Shown here: in pieces, positions 46,517-55,632 of the stretch | How the letters are laid out: each line of letters opens with the position of its first letter | Position numbering within the stretch: position 1 is the first letter of the stretch | NCBI GenBank assembly: GCA_002050165.1 | Contig: MWSW01000019.1 | Location: 1 to 64,000 of the forward strand | Length of the DNA: 64,000 nucleotides | Direction: 5' to 3' | DNA from: Candidatus Tepidiaquacellales bacterium OLB4/UTCHB1 | GTDB lineage: Bacteria; Bacteroidota; Ignavibacteria; Tepidaquicellales; Tepidaquicellaceae | Notes under the pieces: model-generated | Database searches by the model: none | What the model was told of the DNA's origin: nothing | What the model saw: only the letters and a program-made list of their open reading frames with translations | Position numbers and translations under genes: made by a program

Positions 46517-47836
46517 ATGGCTGAAACAAAAGTACAAACCAAAATCACACCTCCTAAAAGGAAGAAGAGCAAGAAAAAAGTAATCTGGATTGTAATTATC
46601 GTTCTCACCGCGCTGATAATTACTGCCATTGTCTTTTCAGGTGGAAAGGATCAAGCTATTACAGTACAGACTGAACAGATAAGGCGTATGACAATTACTC
46701 AGGTTGTAACCGCAACCGGAAAGATTCAATCAGAGACAGAAGTTAATATCAGTGCTGAAGTCAGTGGTGAGATAGCGGCATTACCGTTTAAAGAAGGTGA
46801 TATGGTTAAAAAGGGTGACCTTGTGGTACGGATAAAACCGGATGCATATTATCCTCAGTTACAGCAACAAGTTGCCGGACTTAAAGTGCAGCAAAGCGAA
46901 TTAAAAACTCAGGAGATTAATATTGCAAAGCTCGAACTAGATTTTAACAGATCGAAGGATTTGGTGGAAAAAGGTCTTGCTCCGCAAAGTGAACTTGATG
47001 AGATTCGCGCTAACCTCGAGGCTGCAGTTGCAAACCTGAATACTCTTCGTGCGCGTATTAATCAGCAAAAAGCTGCTCTCTCTTCAGTCCAATATGATAT
47101 TTCAAAAACAACAATTGTTGCACCGATTGACGGGACAATTACTCAACTTAATAATGAAGTCGGAGAGAAAGTGCTTGGGACAAGTTTTAATATTGGAACC
47201 AATATTTTAACAATATCAGATTTGAATAATATGGAGTGTCAAGTGGAAGTTGGTGAGACAGATGTAAACCAAATATCAATCGGAGATACAGCCAGAATAC
47301 AGGTTGATGCTATAGATGATCGTATACTTAGCGGAGTTGTTTATGAAATCGGAAACTCTGCACAAACTACAGGAGTAGGGATGCAGGATGAAGTAGTAAA
47401 TTTTATCGTGAAAATCAGAGTCCTTGATAAAGATGTCAAACTACGACCGGGAATGAGCTGCAACGTTGATATTGAGGTAGAAACTAAATTCAACGTATTG
47501 GGAGTTCCTATACAGTCAGTTACAACCAGAGATAACAGCGATGAGGATAGTGTCAGTACTGAAAATGAAAATCTGACTAAACTTCAGAGCAATCGTGTGA
47601 ATATGAAGAAACCGGATGAAATAGTTTTTACGGTTAAAGAGAATCACGCAAAACTTAACATTGTCAAAACAGGTATCAGCGATGATCAATACATTGAGAT
47701 TATCGAAGGTGTTTCAGAAGGTGATGAGGTTGTTAAAGGGACCTTTAAAGCAATCAACCGGGAGTTGGAAGATAACTCTTTGGTGAAAATTGACAATGAA
47801 ACGAAAACTCGCTTTAAACAGGACGGTAGCGAATGA
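46517..47836 (+). CDS. Periplasmic adaptor (MacA/HlyD-type membrane fusion protein)
   Basis: The 439-aa protein starts one base after the TolC-type gene. It has one N-terminal membrane helix (about residues 22-39), a split biotinyl-lipoyl domain ([20 protein letters not shown] and [20 protein letters not shown]), a coiled-coil hairpin (about 120-190) and a beta-barrel region with [20 protein letters not shown]. The C-terminal part is extended, with a charged Asn/Asp/Glu-rich insert around residues 340-365 ([17 protein letters not shown]). This architecture connects MacB-type permeases to TolC. It overlaps the ATPase gene by ATGA. Confidence 0.93.
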   Translation: MAETKVQTKITPPKRKKSKKKVIWIVIIVLTALIITAIVFSGGKDQAITVQTEQIRRMTITQVVTATGKIQSETEVNISAEVSGEIAALPFKEGDMVKKGDLVVRIKPDAYYPQLQQQVAGLKVQQSELKTQEINIAKLELDFNRSKDLVEKGLAPQSELDEIRANLEAAVANLNTLRARINQQKAALSSVQYDISKTTIVAPIDGTITQLNNEVGEKVLGTSFNIGTNILTISDLNNMECQVEVGETDVNQISIGDTARIQVDAIDDRILSGVVYEIGNSAQTTGVGMQDEVVNFIVKIRVLDKDVKLRPGMSCNVDIEVETKFNVLGVPIQSVTTRDNSDEDSVSTENENLTKLQSNRVNMKKPDEIVFTVKENHAKLNIVKTGISDDQYIEIIEGVSEGDEVVKGTFKAINRELEDNSLVKIDNETKTRFKQDGSE

Positions 47837-48552
47837 GTTCGCTGATAGAATTAAAAGATATCGTGAAGTTGTATATAATGGGCGCCGAACAACTGTATGC
47901 GTTGAATGGTGTAAGTCTGGGCATTGACCGAAATGAATACGTTGCAATTATGGGACCGTCAGGGTCAGGGAAGTCCACATTGATGAACATTATCGGTTGT
48001 CTTGATACTCCGACCAGTGGCGAATATTTACTTAATGGTAGAAACGTGAGTGAAATGGAAGATGACGAACTTGCAGATATCAGAAACAAGGAGATTGGCT
48101 TCGTCTTTCAGACGTTTAATTTATTACCAAGAATCAATGCGCTTTATAATGTTGAGCTCCCTTTAATTTATTCAGGAATACCAAAAAGTAAACGGATAGA
48201 AATGGCTGAACAGGCACTTGTAAGTGTGGGGCTTGCAGATAGGATGCTTCACAAGCCAAACGAACTAAGCGGTGGACAAAGACAACGTGTTGCCATCGCA
48301 CGTGCGCTCGTAAACAATCCGTCCATAATTCTTGCCGATGAACCTACCGGAAACCTTGATACTAAAACGGGTGATGAAATTATGATGTTACTTAGCGATC
48401 TCCATGAGAAAGGTAATACGATTATCCTCGTTACTCATGAAGAGGATATTGCAAATCATGCGGACAGGATTATAAAAATCCGGGACGGTGTCATTGATGA
48501 AGATTGCGCAAGTGTAAAGTCTGTTAAGAGTTCAACAGGGACAAGTGAGTAG
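47833..48552 (+). CDS. ABC transporter ATPase, MacB/LolD type
   Basis: The 239-aa ATPase has all motifs: [15 protein letters not shown] (Walker A), [14 protein letters not shown] (Q-loop), [15 protein letters not shown] (signature), [11 protein letters not shown] (Walker B) and ILVTHEED (H-loop). The family (LolD, MacB, FtsE) powers mechanotransmission exporters that do not move substrate through the membrane helices. It overlaps the adaptor gene by ATGA and the first permease gene by 8 bases. Confidence 0.95.
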   Translation: MSSLIELKDIVKLYIMGAEQLYALNGVSLGIDRNEYVAIMGPSGSGKSTLMNIIGCLDTPTSGEYLLNGRNVSEMEDDELADIRNKEIGFVFQTFNLLPRINALYNVELPLIYSGIPKSKRIEMAEQALVSVGLADRMLHKPNELSGGQRQRVAIARALVNNPSIILADEPTGNLDTKTGDEIMMLLSDLHEKGNTIILVTHEEDIANHADRIIKIRDGVIDEDCASVKSVKSSTGTSE

Positions 48553-49774
48553 GTTTTCCGAAATAATAGAGAGCATTTCATTTGCATACAAATCAATTGT
48601 TGCAAACAAGCTCCGGTCGTTATTGGCAACACTTGGAATTGTAATTGGCATTTCTGCAGTAACGCTGATGCAAACTGCAATCGAAGGAATAAATCGGGCA
48701 TTTGAAAGCAGTATATCTTCAATTGGTGCTGATTTACTTTACGTTCAGAAGTTTGAATGGTTCGGAAATGAAGACTGGAGCGTTTACAGAAACAGAAAAG
48801 ATATTGATTTCCGTCAGTTCAATTTTCTCAAGAAGAATTTGCAAAGCGCAGTCGGGATGTCAGCTTCAATCGGATCACCACAGACTCTGAAATATCGCGA
48901 CCTGATGCTTCAGAATGTTCTGGTTTACGGTACTGACGCCGAATATCAATTCGTTACAGGTTCCAACATGGAATCCGGGCGATTCTTCACTACGCGCGAG
49001 GCAACAGGAGGTTATCCAGTTTGTGTAATCGGAATGGATATAAAAGAAGCTTTCTTCCCAAATTCTGACCCGCTTGAAAAGAACATAAAAATTGCGAATC
49101 AGACTTACCGAATAATCGGCGTACTTGAAAAACAGGGAAGTATGTTAGGTTTGTTCAGCCTCGATAATCAGGTATTAATTCCAATTGAAAGATACATTCA
49201 ATATATTAGTGGTTGGAACACGAGTTTATCAATTACCGTGAAAGCTGCAAACGTTGATAAACTTGAAGAAACAAAGGATGAAATAATTTCGATCATGCGT
49301 AAAGTAAGAAAAGTCCCTTACGGCGAAAGAAATGATTTCGGTGTAAATCAACAGGAACTATTCAAAAGCACTTACGATCAACTGACATCACTAATAAAAA
49401 TAATCGGAACGTTAATTACTTTAATGGCTTTGATTGTAGGTTCGATTGGAATTGCAAACATTATGTTCGTTTCTGTAAAAGAACGTACAAAAGAAATTGG
49501 GGTACGAAAAGCATTAGGGGCAAAAAGGTCTTCAATACTAATGCAGTTTCTTATTGAGTCAAGTGTTGTTTGTCTGTTAGGTGGTTTTATTGGATTGTTG
49601 ATATCATTCCCGGTTAGTTTAATAATTGATGCTTTAGTTTTACCGACTGTCATGCCAATTTGGGTTATAGTTTTAGCTTTGTTCATTTCATTGCTTTTCG
49701 GTGTACTGGCGGGATTTTTCCCAGCATTGAAAGCATCTAAATTAGACCCGGTAGATTCCTTAAGATACGAATAA
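48545..49774 (+). CDS. MacB/FtsX-type ABC permease, first copy
   Basis: The 409-aa protein starts at GTG 48545 inside the ATPase stop region. It has a first membrane helix with [20 protein letters not shown], a large periplasmic MacB_PCD domain (about residues 50-270) and three C-terminal helices in the FtsX domain with [20 protein letters not shown]. The ABC-coupling helix [10 protein letters not shown] is well kept. The ATPase is separate, unlike E. coli MacB, in which it is fused. It shares a base with the next permease (TAATG). Confidence 0.94.
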   Translation: MSRFSEIIESISFAYKSIVANKLRSLLATLGIVIGISAVTLMQTAIEGINRAFESSISSIGADLLYVQKFEWFGNEDWSVYRNRKDIDFRQFNFLKKNLQSAVGMSASIGSPQTLKYRDLMLQNVLVYGTDAEYQFVTGSNMESGRFFTTREATGGYPVCVIGMDIKEAFFPNSDPLEKNIKIANQTYRIIGVLEKQGSMLGLFSLDNQVLIPIERYIQYISGWNTSLSITVKAANVDKLEETKDEIISIMRKVRKVPYGERNDFGVNQQELFKSTYDQLTSLIKIIGTLITLMALIVGSIGIANIMFVSVKERTKEIGVRKALGAKRSSILMQFLIESSVVCLLGGFIGLLISFPVSLIIDALVLPTVMPIWVIVLALFISLLFGVLAGFFPALKASKLDPVDSLRYE

Positions 49775-51003
49775 TGTTAACTGAAAATTTGAAAATTGCA
49801 CTTGAAACTTTAAGCAACAACAAGTTGCGGGCATCGTTAACTTTGCTCGGAATTGTCATCGGTGTATTTTCCATAATTTCAATTATGACATTGCTGAGTG
49901 CGCTTCAATTGGGAATTGAACAAGGGTTGAGCAGTTTGGGAAGTAATACCTATCAGGTTCAGAAATATCCCGCAATACAAGTCGGCGGTCCGGGAAGTAT
50001 GCGCAAATACAGAAATCGTCCGGATATTACTTACGATCAAGGTTTGAGATTAAAGGAAAGAGCAAGTATTTATAATTTCATCTCGCTTGAAGATTACGTA
50101 AACGAAAAGGTGTTCAGATATAAAGGTATTCATACAAATCCTAATAATACTATAGGCGGAGTAACCCCGGAGTATCTCCCGACAAACAACAGACAGATTC
50201 AATATGGAAGGTTCATAACCGAAACAGATGTACAAAACAACAGGCGGGTTGCTGTTCTGGGAATGGACGTAATTGAAAAATTGTTTCGGTTTGCGGATCC
50301 GATCGGGCAAAAGATTATTTTAGATAATAACGAATTTGAAGTGATTGGAGTGTTTGAGAGAAAAGGTGAAGGCTTCGGGCAGAGCAATGATAATTTCGCT
50401 TTGATACCAATAACAACAATGCAAACGCTTTATGGAAAAAATATACGTTCGTTAAATATTGCGATTCAGGCTCAGGATAAAGAATCTTTTGAAGCATCAA
50501 AAGAAAATATAATTAGCGTTCTGAGGGTAATTAGAAAAGTGAAACCCGGAGAAGAAAACAATTTTGAGATTTTCTCGAATGAATCGTTGATTGTTGAAGT
50601 CAATAAGTTTACTCAATATTTCAAATATGGTGCAGGATTCATTTCGTTTATTTCACTTATCGCCGCAGGTGTTGGCATTATGAATATTATGTTGGTATCG
50701 GTAACCGAACGAACGCGTGAGATTGGTGTACGAAAAGCAATTGGAGCGAAAAGTAAATCAATCCTGATACAGTTCCTTGTCGAAGCGATAATACTTTGTC
50801 AAATTGGCGGAATTATCGGAATTTTACTTGGTATCCTTAGCGGTAATGTACTCGGACTTTACCTGAATTCGCCCGTGGTAATACCATACGACTGGGTGAT
50901 AATTGGTTTTGTGGTTTGTTTTTCGGTAGGTATAATTTTTGGGGTTTACCCAGCGTACAAAGCTGCAAAACTAAATCCGATTGATGCGCTTAGATTTGAA
51001 TGA
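49774..51003 (+). CDS. MacB/FtsX-type ABC permease, second copy
   Basis: This second 409-aa permease has the same layout as the preceding one: first helix with LRASLTLLGIVIGVFSIISI, a periplasmic core and an FtsX domain with VSVTERTREIGVRKAIGAKS. The two differ strongly in the periplasmic part, so they are old paralogues and not a recent duplication. They most likely form a heterodimer driven by one ATPase dimer. Its stop TGA is joined directly to the stop of the convergent minus-strand gene (TGATCA). Confidence 0.94.
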   Translation: MLTENLKIALETLSNNKLRASLTLLGIVIGVFSIISIMTLLSALQLGIEQGLSSLGSNTYQVQKYPAIQVGGPGSMRKYRNRPDITYDQGLRLKERASIYNFISLEDYVNEKVFRYKGIHTNPNNTIGGVTPEYLPTNNRQIQYGRFITETDVQNNRRVAVLGMDVIEKLFRFADPIGQKIILDNNEFEVIGVFERKGEGFGQSNDNFALIPITTMQTLYGKNIRSLNIAIQAQDKESFEASKENIISVLRVIRKVKPGEENNFEIFSNESLIVEVNKFTQYFKYGAGFISFISLIAAGVGIMNIMLVSVTERTREIGVRKAIGAKSKSILIQFLVEAIILCQIGGIIGILLGILSGNVLGLYLNSPVVIPYDWVIIGFVVCFSVGIIFGVYPAYKAAKLNPIDALRFE

Positions 51004-51993
51004 TCAGCATTTCCGGTTAATTAGAATTCCTCTACACGCACTTGCAATTTTCTCATCGAAACAATGGTCTTTGATAAATTCGAGATTTCCATAAGCAACC
51101 TCAAACTTTGACTCTACCCAGTCTTTTTTGTTTTCTGTTATCGAAAAAGAGTAACTCCCCAATAACTGAATTATCCTGAGCAATCCCATACTGTAAAAAT
51201 ATTTATTGAAATTGGTTTCATCCAAATTACCCGAAATAATTGTAGCATATTTATCAATCAACATCTCCTTAATATCATTGTCAACTTTGAAACTTCCTGA
51301 TAAAATAAATGAGGCTGCATCGTAGTACAAAGGACCTCGCCTGCCTGATTGAAAATCAATAAAATAAATTTCATCACTCTTCAGCATGACATTTCTCGGT
51401 TGAAAATCTCGGTATAAAAAATAATCTGTTTTCAGTTCATTCAAAATTGAAATAAAAAATTGTCTGAGTTGTGTAAAATTGATTCCGTCTAGCGACCCGA
51501 ATTTTGGATAATATTTAATGAACTTATCCATATCGTAATCTATGACTTCCGGATTAAATTCTCCGGTTTGATAGCAGTAACTATAGTCAATTTTATCGGC
51601 AAGTTTCAGTTGTAATTCATGGAGAAGTTCGAGAACCGTAGAGGCGAGTTTTATTATATCAGATTCACCAGCAACAGTAATTATGTCACTTAAGATTAAA
51701 TCTCCGAGATCCTCTTCAATGTAAAATTTTTTATCGTCGCTTACTCCGTATATTTCCGGGACGTTGAATCCACAATCTCTAAACACACTTGCAAAATAAA
51801 TGAATGCCAGGTTTTCGGATACATTATCGTTTATTACACCAATTGCTGAAACGCTACCGGATTTCAATCTGTAGATTTTCCTGTTTGAAGCACCCGGATT
51901 GATCTGGTTAATGCTTTCTATGTTTAACCCAAATCGTTGATGAAATAATCCCTGAAAGGTGTATTGTAATATTTCCAATTGATAGTTACTCAT
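51004..51993 (-). CDS. Aminoglycoside phosphotransferase-fold kinase, possibly sugar kinase of AmgK type
   Basis: The 329-aa protein has the APH kinase fold. The catalytic loop is YRDFQPRNVMLKSDEIYFID (Asp and Asn of the HxDxxxxN type) and the metal-binding DFQSGRRGPLYYDAASFI follows. The DFQ-RRGP-YD pattern resembles AmgK, which phosphorylates the anomeric hydroxyl of N-acetylmuramate in cell-wall recycling. Choline or other small-molecule kinases are alternatives. Its start overlaps the epimerase gene by ATGA on the minus strand, and its stop abuts the permease stop with no gap. A MurU-type nucleotidyltransferase, which would support the AmgK reading, is not adjacent. Confidence 0.8.
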   Translation of the reverse strand: MSNYQLEILQYTFQGLFHQRFGLNIESINQINPGASNRKIYRLKSGSVSAIGVINDNVSENLAFIYFASVFRDCGFNVPEIYGVSDDKKFYIEEDLGDLILSDIITVAGESDIIKLASTVLELLHELQLKLADKIDYSYCYQTGEFNPEVIDYDMDKFIKYYPKFGSLDGINFTQLRQFFISILNELKTDYFLYRDFQPRNVMLKSDEIYFIDFQSGRRGPLYYDAASFILSGSFKVDNDIKEMLIDKYATIISGNLDETNFNKYFYSMGLLRIIQLLGSYSFSITENKKDWVESKFEVAYGNLEFIKDHCFDEKIASACRGILINRKC

Positions 51994-52889
51994 TGAGTTA
52001 GCAGGTTTGATAATGCAGGATGAAGTGACGGAAATTGAAAACGGAAATTGTGCCGGTTTAGTTTCTCAGGTATAACTTTCTGACCCGATAAAATAGAATT
52101 TGAAAATTCACCTAAACGTAACCATAATGCAAATTTCGGAACAGGGAAGTAACATGGCCGTGAAATTATATTCGCTAATGTTTTTGAAAACTCTTTATTG
52201 GTAACTGTATCCGGGCTTGCTGCATTAACAGCGCCTGTTATATTTTCGTTTTCAACGATTAATTTAAAAATTGAAACGATATCGTTAATATGAATCCAGG
52301 GGAAATACTGTTTGCCAGTCCCAAACCATCCTCCGATAAAGAATTTAAAAGGTTTCAATAGTCGTGGTAATGCGCCTTTTCTGGCATCAAGAACAGTTGC
52401 TAATCTTATTACCGATACTCTGGTAAATCTCTCCGCAGATAATGCGGTTTTCTCCCAGTCATTGCATAATTTTGCAAGGAAATCACTTCCCGGATTTGAT
52501 TTCTCTGTTACAGCATTTTCAGTGTTCCCGTAATAACCTACACCTGAAACGCTAATGAAACATTCCGGTTTGATTTCTGCCAATTCAATTGCATTTACAA
52601 TAAACCGTGTTGTAACAATTCTAGATTCATAAATTTCATTTTTAAAACTTTCATTCCACCGCTTAGCTCCCAAAGAATTACCCGTGAGGTTAATAACTGC
52701 TTTGTTGCCGCTAATAATTTTCGCAACAGTTTCCGCATTACCATAGTTGGAATAATTTATTAATTCAGAATTATTATACTTATCAGAAAACCGGCTGAAA
52801 ATATTTACACGATAATCGTTTTGAATAAATAGTGATGCGAGTGAAGAGCCAATCATTCCTGTACCACCAAAAATGGAAACCTTATTCAT
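51990..52889 (-). CDS. TIGR01777 family NAD-dependent epimerase-like protein
   Basis: The 299-aa protein begins MNKVSIFGGTGMIGSSLASL, an extended SDR Rossmann motif (GxxGxxG). VINLTGNSLGAKRWNESFK, SVSGVGYYGNTENAV and WEKTALSAERFTRVSVIRLATV follow and give the YfcH-type signature, and ALPRLLKPFKFFIGGWFG is typical of TIGR01777 proteins. The C-terminal DUF1731 segment (FPVPKFALWLRLGEFSNSIL) is present. The physiological substrate of the family is not known. It overlaps the kinase gene by four bases. Confidence 0.9.
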   Translation of the reverse strand: MNKVSIFGGTGMIGSSLASLFIQNDYRVNIFSRFSDKYNNSELINYSNYGNAETVAKIISGNKAVINLTGNSLGAKRWNESFKNEIYESRIVTTRFIVNAIELAEIKPECFISVSGVGYYGNTENAVTEKSNPGSDFLAKLCNDWEKTALSAERFTRVSVIRLATVLDARKGALPRLLKPFKFFIGGWFGTGKQYFPWIHINDIVSIFKLIVENENITGAVNAASPDTVTNKEFSKTLANIISRPCYFPVPKFALWLRLGEFSNSILSGQKVIPEKLNRHNFRFQFPSLHPALSNLLTQ

Positions 52890-52989
52890 GTTTGTTAGTT
52901 GAATTGAATGATTATGTAATAATAATTAAATTACATGTTTTCAATTTAAAACTTATTTACAGTAAATTAAAATCAAAAACGAGGTTTAA

Positions 52990-53796
52990 ATGTTAAGATT
53001 AAAATATTTTGTTTCATTCTCTCTAATGTTCATCTTTGCAGTAATGATATCGTTCCAGGGTTGTCAGGAATCTTCGATTGATCCGGAACCAGTCGGTCAG
53101 GATACGTCTTACTCTTATATAAGGTTCATTAATTCAAGCTACAATGCAGGATCTTTTACCGATGCAGGCGGTTATGTTGACGTTTGGATAAACGGTGAGA
53201 AAGTGCTCACTAGTTTTGATTACACCGCAGAATCAGGACCATTATACAATACATCTCAATATATTAAACTGCGATCTGATTCCTCTATAATTGTAATTTC
53301 CGAAATGAACAGTACTGCTTCAAGTATTGACACAATTGTAAAATTTACACCAACACTTGATTCAGCAGGTAAATATACACTCGTGATCCCCGGTAACAAA
53401 ACTGATTGGCAAAATCTTCCAAGTGGTTTAATATTAAAGGAAGATACAACTGTAGTGCCGACTACATCGAATATCTGGATTCGGGGAATTCAGGCATACA
53501 ATTCAAACGGCGTTATTCCAAACGATACGAGAGTAGATATTCACATTGATTCAGACCCGAACTTTACACCGAATAGTTCAACCAAGGCTGCTACACTCCA
53601 ATTCAGAGGCGTAAGCAATTACATGCAATATCCCGTAGGTAACTGGACTGTAAAGATTACAAAGGCAAATGATTTTACAACGCTGCTTTCATTAACAATT
53701 AATGGGGTAGGTGGCAAAATCTATTCAGTAGTCCCGAGCGGTTTCAGTGATGTCGGCCCAGGAGCACCGAGGATTGACAGTTATTTGGATAATTAG
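52990..53796 (+). CDS. DUF4397 domain lipoprotein
   Basis: The 268-aa protein has a lipoprotein signal peptide (ending FQGC, Cys25) and a mature region with SYIRFINSSYNAG, YVDVWINGEKVLTSFDYTAE and AGKYTLVIPGN, the pattern of DUF4397 (beta-sandwich surface protein of unknown role). A second, similar unit appears toward the C-terminus (TRVDIHIDSDP and GVSNYMQYPVGNWTVKITKA), so it may hold two domains. A GAGG ribosome site lies 7 nt before the ATG. It has its own terminator at 53822. Confidence 0.82.
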   Translation: MLRLKYFVSFSLMFIFAVMISFQGCQESSIDPEPVGQDTSYSYIRFINSSYNAGSFTDAGGYVDVWINGEKVLTSFDYTAESGPLYNTSQYIKLRSDSSIIVISEMNSTASSIDTIVKFTPTLDSAGKYTLVIPGNKTDWQNLPSGLILKEDTTVVPTTSNIWIRGIQAYNSNGVIPNDTRVDIHIDSDPNFTPNSSTKAATLQFRGVSNYMQYPVGNWTVKITKANDFTTLLSLTINGVGGKIYSVVPSGFSDVGPGAPRIDSYLDN

Positions 53797-53821
53797 AATT
53801 AGTTAATTCAAAGACAATACT

Positions 53822-53852
53822 AATCCCGGTTTATTCGACCGGGATTTTTTTT
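53822..53852 (+). terminator. Rho-independent terminator after the DUF4397 gene
   Basis: A 9-bp perfect stem (AATCCCGGT, 53822-53830, with ACCGGGATT, 53838-53846), a 7-nt loop and eight T (53845-53852). It lies 25 nt after the stop and before the convergent hydrolase gene. There is no A-run on the left, so it acts on the plus strand only. Confidence 0.95.
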
Positions 53853-53960
53853 GAGTGAATGAAAAATATGTCTGGTGTCGAAAAGATAATGATGAAAAAC
53901 TAAACTCACTTAGTGTTATTTCACAAGGTTCTTTGGGAATTAATTTCGGATTGTGTCATT

Positions 53961-54767
53961 TTAACTTTGATATTCAGGCAAAGAACTTAAGAAGCCGGAC
54001 AATATCCTATTGAATTCATCCGGTTGTTCCACTGCCGTTAAATGACCGGCATTATTAATCACAGAAAAAGCCGATAATGCAATTTTTTCACTCAATTCTG
54101 ATAACGAATCCGGAGGAGTAAGTTTATCTTCACTACCTGCGATTAGTTGTACGGGGACATTAATTGTATCAAGCATATCAGTACAATCAGTTCTGGTTGC
54201 AAGTGCAAGTATTGCCCCTGCAACGCCTTTCGTATCCTGTGACGAAATGGTATGTTCGATTTCAGCCAAAAGTTCGTCATTTTGAATTCCACTTTCAGAA
54301 AGTAGTTTGCGTGGAAATTCTTTTGACAATTTCTCGAGTCCCGAACTTAAGACTTCCTTAAGCATATTCGCTCTGTTAATTAATCCATCATTGGAATCCC
54401 TATCAGCCTTTGTATTAGAGAGTGTCAACGATAAAAATCGATTTGGATACTTTTGGAAAGTCCTGAATATAATATACCCACCTATTGATAGGCCGCATAC
54501 ATGTGCTTTCAAAATGTTCAATGAATCCATCAGCATAATCAGATCATCGCAATAGCTTTCCATTGTAAAGAAAAAATAATCCGACTGTTTTGAGTTTCCA
54601 AGTCCTCTCAAATCGTAAGTTATAACCCTGAACTTATCCACAAAAAAAGGAACCTGCCTGTCCCACATTCGGCTGCTTAGCGGGAATGCGTGGATGAAGA
54701 TTAACGGTTCATTGTTACCACCGTAATCGTTATATGCAATTCCATTGATATATTTGTTACCTGTCAT
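53961..54767 (-). CDS. Alpha/beta-fold hydrolase
   Basis: The 268-aa protein shows the classical alpha/beta-hydrolase order: oxyanion region IFIHAFPLSSRMWD, nucleophile elbow CGLSIGGY with Ser94, acid residue in LIAGSEDKLTPPD and His in NNAGHLTAVEQPDEF. The set resembles 3-oxoadipate enol-lactonase or homoserine acetyltransferase-like esterases, but the substrate is not decidable. It directly follows the DUF2461 gene (its ATG abuts that gene's stop), so they form a two-gene unit. Confidence 0.88.
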   Translation of the reverse strand: MTGNKYINGIAYNDYGGNNEPLIFIHAFPLSSRMWDRQVPFFVDKFRVITYDLRGLGNSKQSDYFFFTMESYCDDLIMLMDSLNILKAHVCGLSIGGYIIFRTFQKYPNRFLSLTLSNTKADRDSNDGLINRANMLKEVLSSGLEKLSKEFPRKLLSESGIQNDELLAEIEHTISSQDTKGVAGAILALATRTDCTDMLDTINVPVQLIAGSEDKLTPPDSLSELSEKIALSAFSVINNAGHLTAVEQPDEFNRILSGFLSSLPEYQS

Positions 54768-55475
54768 TTATAAAGCTGCTTCGTAAAGAAATTTATTGAA
54801 ATCGTAAGTTATTCTGATATTACTAAGAATCAAACCTGTGATGTCCGGTTCAAAGATAACTTCAACGGGATATTCTTTAAAAACGTAATATTGTTTCATT
54901 TTCAAAAATCCGGCAAGCTCGCAATCGGTAATTCGTTCTGCTTGAAATACTTTAGGCAAATTTGTAAGCGAATCACCGCAAACCTCATTGAACTCACTAT
55001 AAAAATTTCTTTCGTTAATAATCTTTTTAAAGGGATTAAAATTTTTGTAAATGTATGCCCGGATTTTTTTCAGCTTATCGGGATCAGACGAATATTGGCC
55101 GGCTGCGAATAAAAATTCAGATTTATTGAAATGGAAATAAAACTGAGGAACTTCAGCGGACTTTACTTTATTGAACGCGAAAGCCGCTGAGTACTGGTCT
55201 TTGTAAGGTGTTTTATTTTTGCTGAACCTGATATCGCGATTAATACGAAAGATAGATTTATAATTTGCTACAATGTTTTTATCAATTTTTTTTAGTTCGG
55301 GAGCAAGACTATCAATTAATTTTCTCATTGGTTGCTTTAAATACTTTTCATAGCGATTACGGTGTTTATCAAACCATTCTTTATTGTTATTTTTTGTGCT
55401 GGATAATGCTTTAAGAAAGATAATCGCGTTTCGGTCGAATCCGGGAAATGGTTCAGATATTAATTCTGCAAGCAT
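54768..55475 (-). CDS. DUF2461 family protein
   Basis: The 235-aa protein carries the DUF2461 (TIGR02453) pattern: FDRNAIIFLKALSSTKNN and EWFDKHRNRYEKYLKQPMRK, then FRINRDIRFSKNKTPYKDQY and FYFHFNKSEFLFAAGQYSS. The family is widespread and of unknown function. It diverges from the alpha-2-macroglobulin gene, and the 157-bp gap contains both start regions. A start at 55475 gives a complete N-terminus (MLAELISEPFPGFDR). Confidence 0.86.
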   Translation of the reverse strand: MLAELISEPFPGFDRNAIIFLKALSSTKNNNKEWFDKHRNRYEKYLKQPMRKLIDSLAPELKKIDKNIVANYKSIFRINRDIRFSKNKTPYKDQYSAAFAFNKVKSAEVPQFYFHFNKSEFLFAAGQYSSDPDKLKKIRAYIYKNFNPFKKIINERNFYSEFNEVCGDSLTNLPKVFQAERITDCELAGFLKMKQYYVFKEYPVEVIFEPDITGLILSNIRITYDFNKFLYEAAL

Positions 55476-55632
55476 GAGCTGGGAGTTTCAATTTCGAAAT
55501 TAAATCTAATCAACTTCTTCTGAAAAATGCAGCCATATTTTCCAATGAATCAACTAAAATTGGAACTACTTGTTGATTACTGATATATAACAAACAACCG
55601 TTCATTTAAAAAGATATCAAAAAATATATAAA

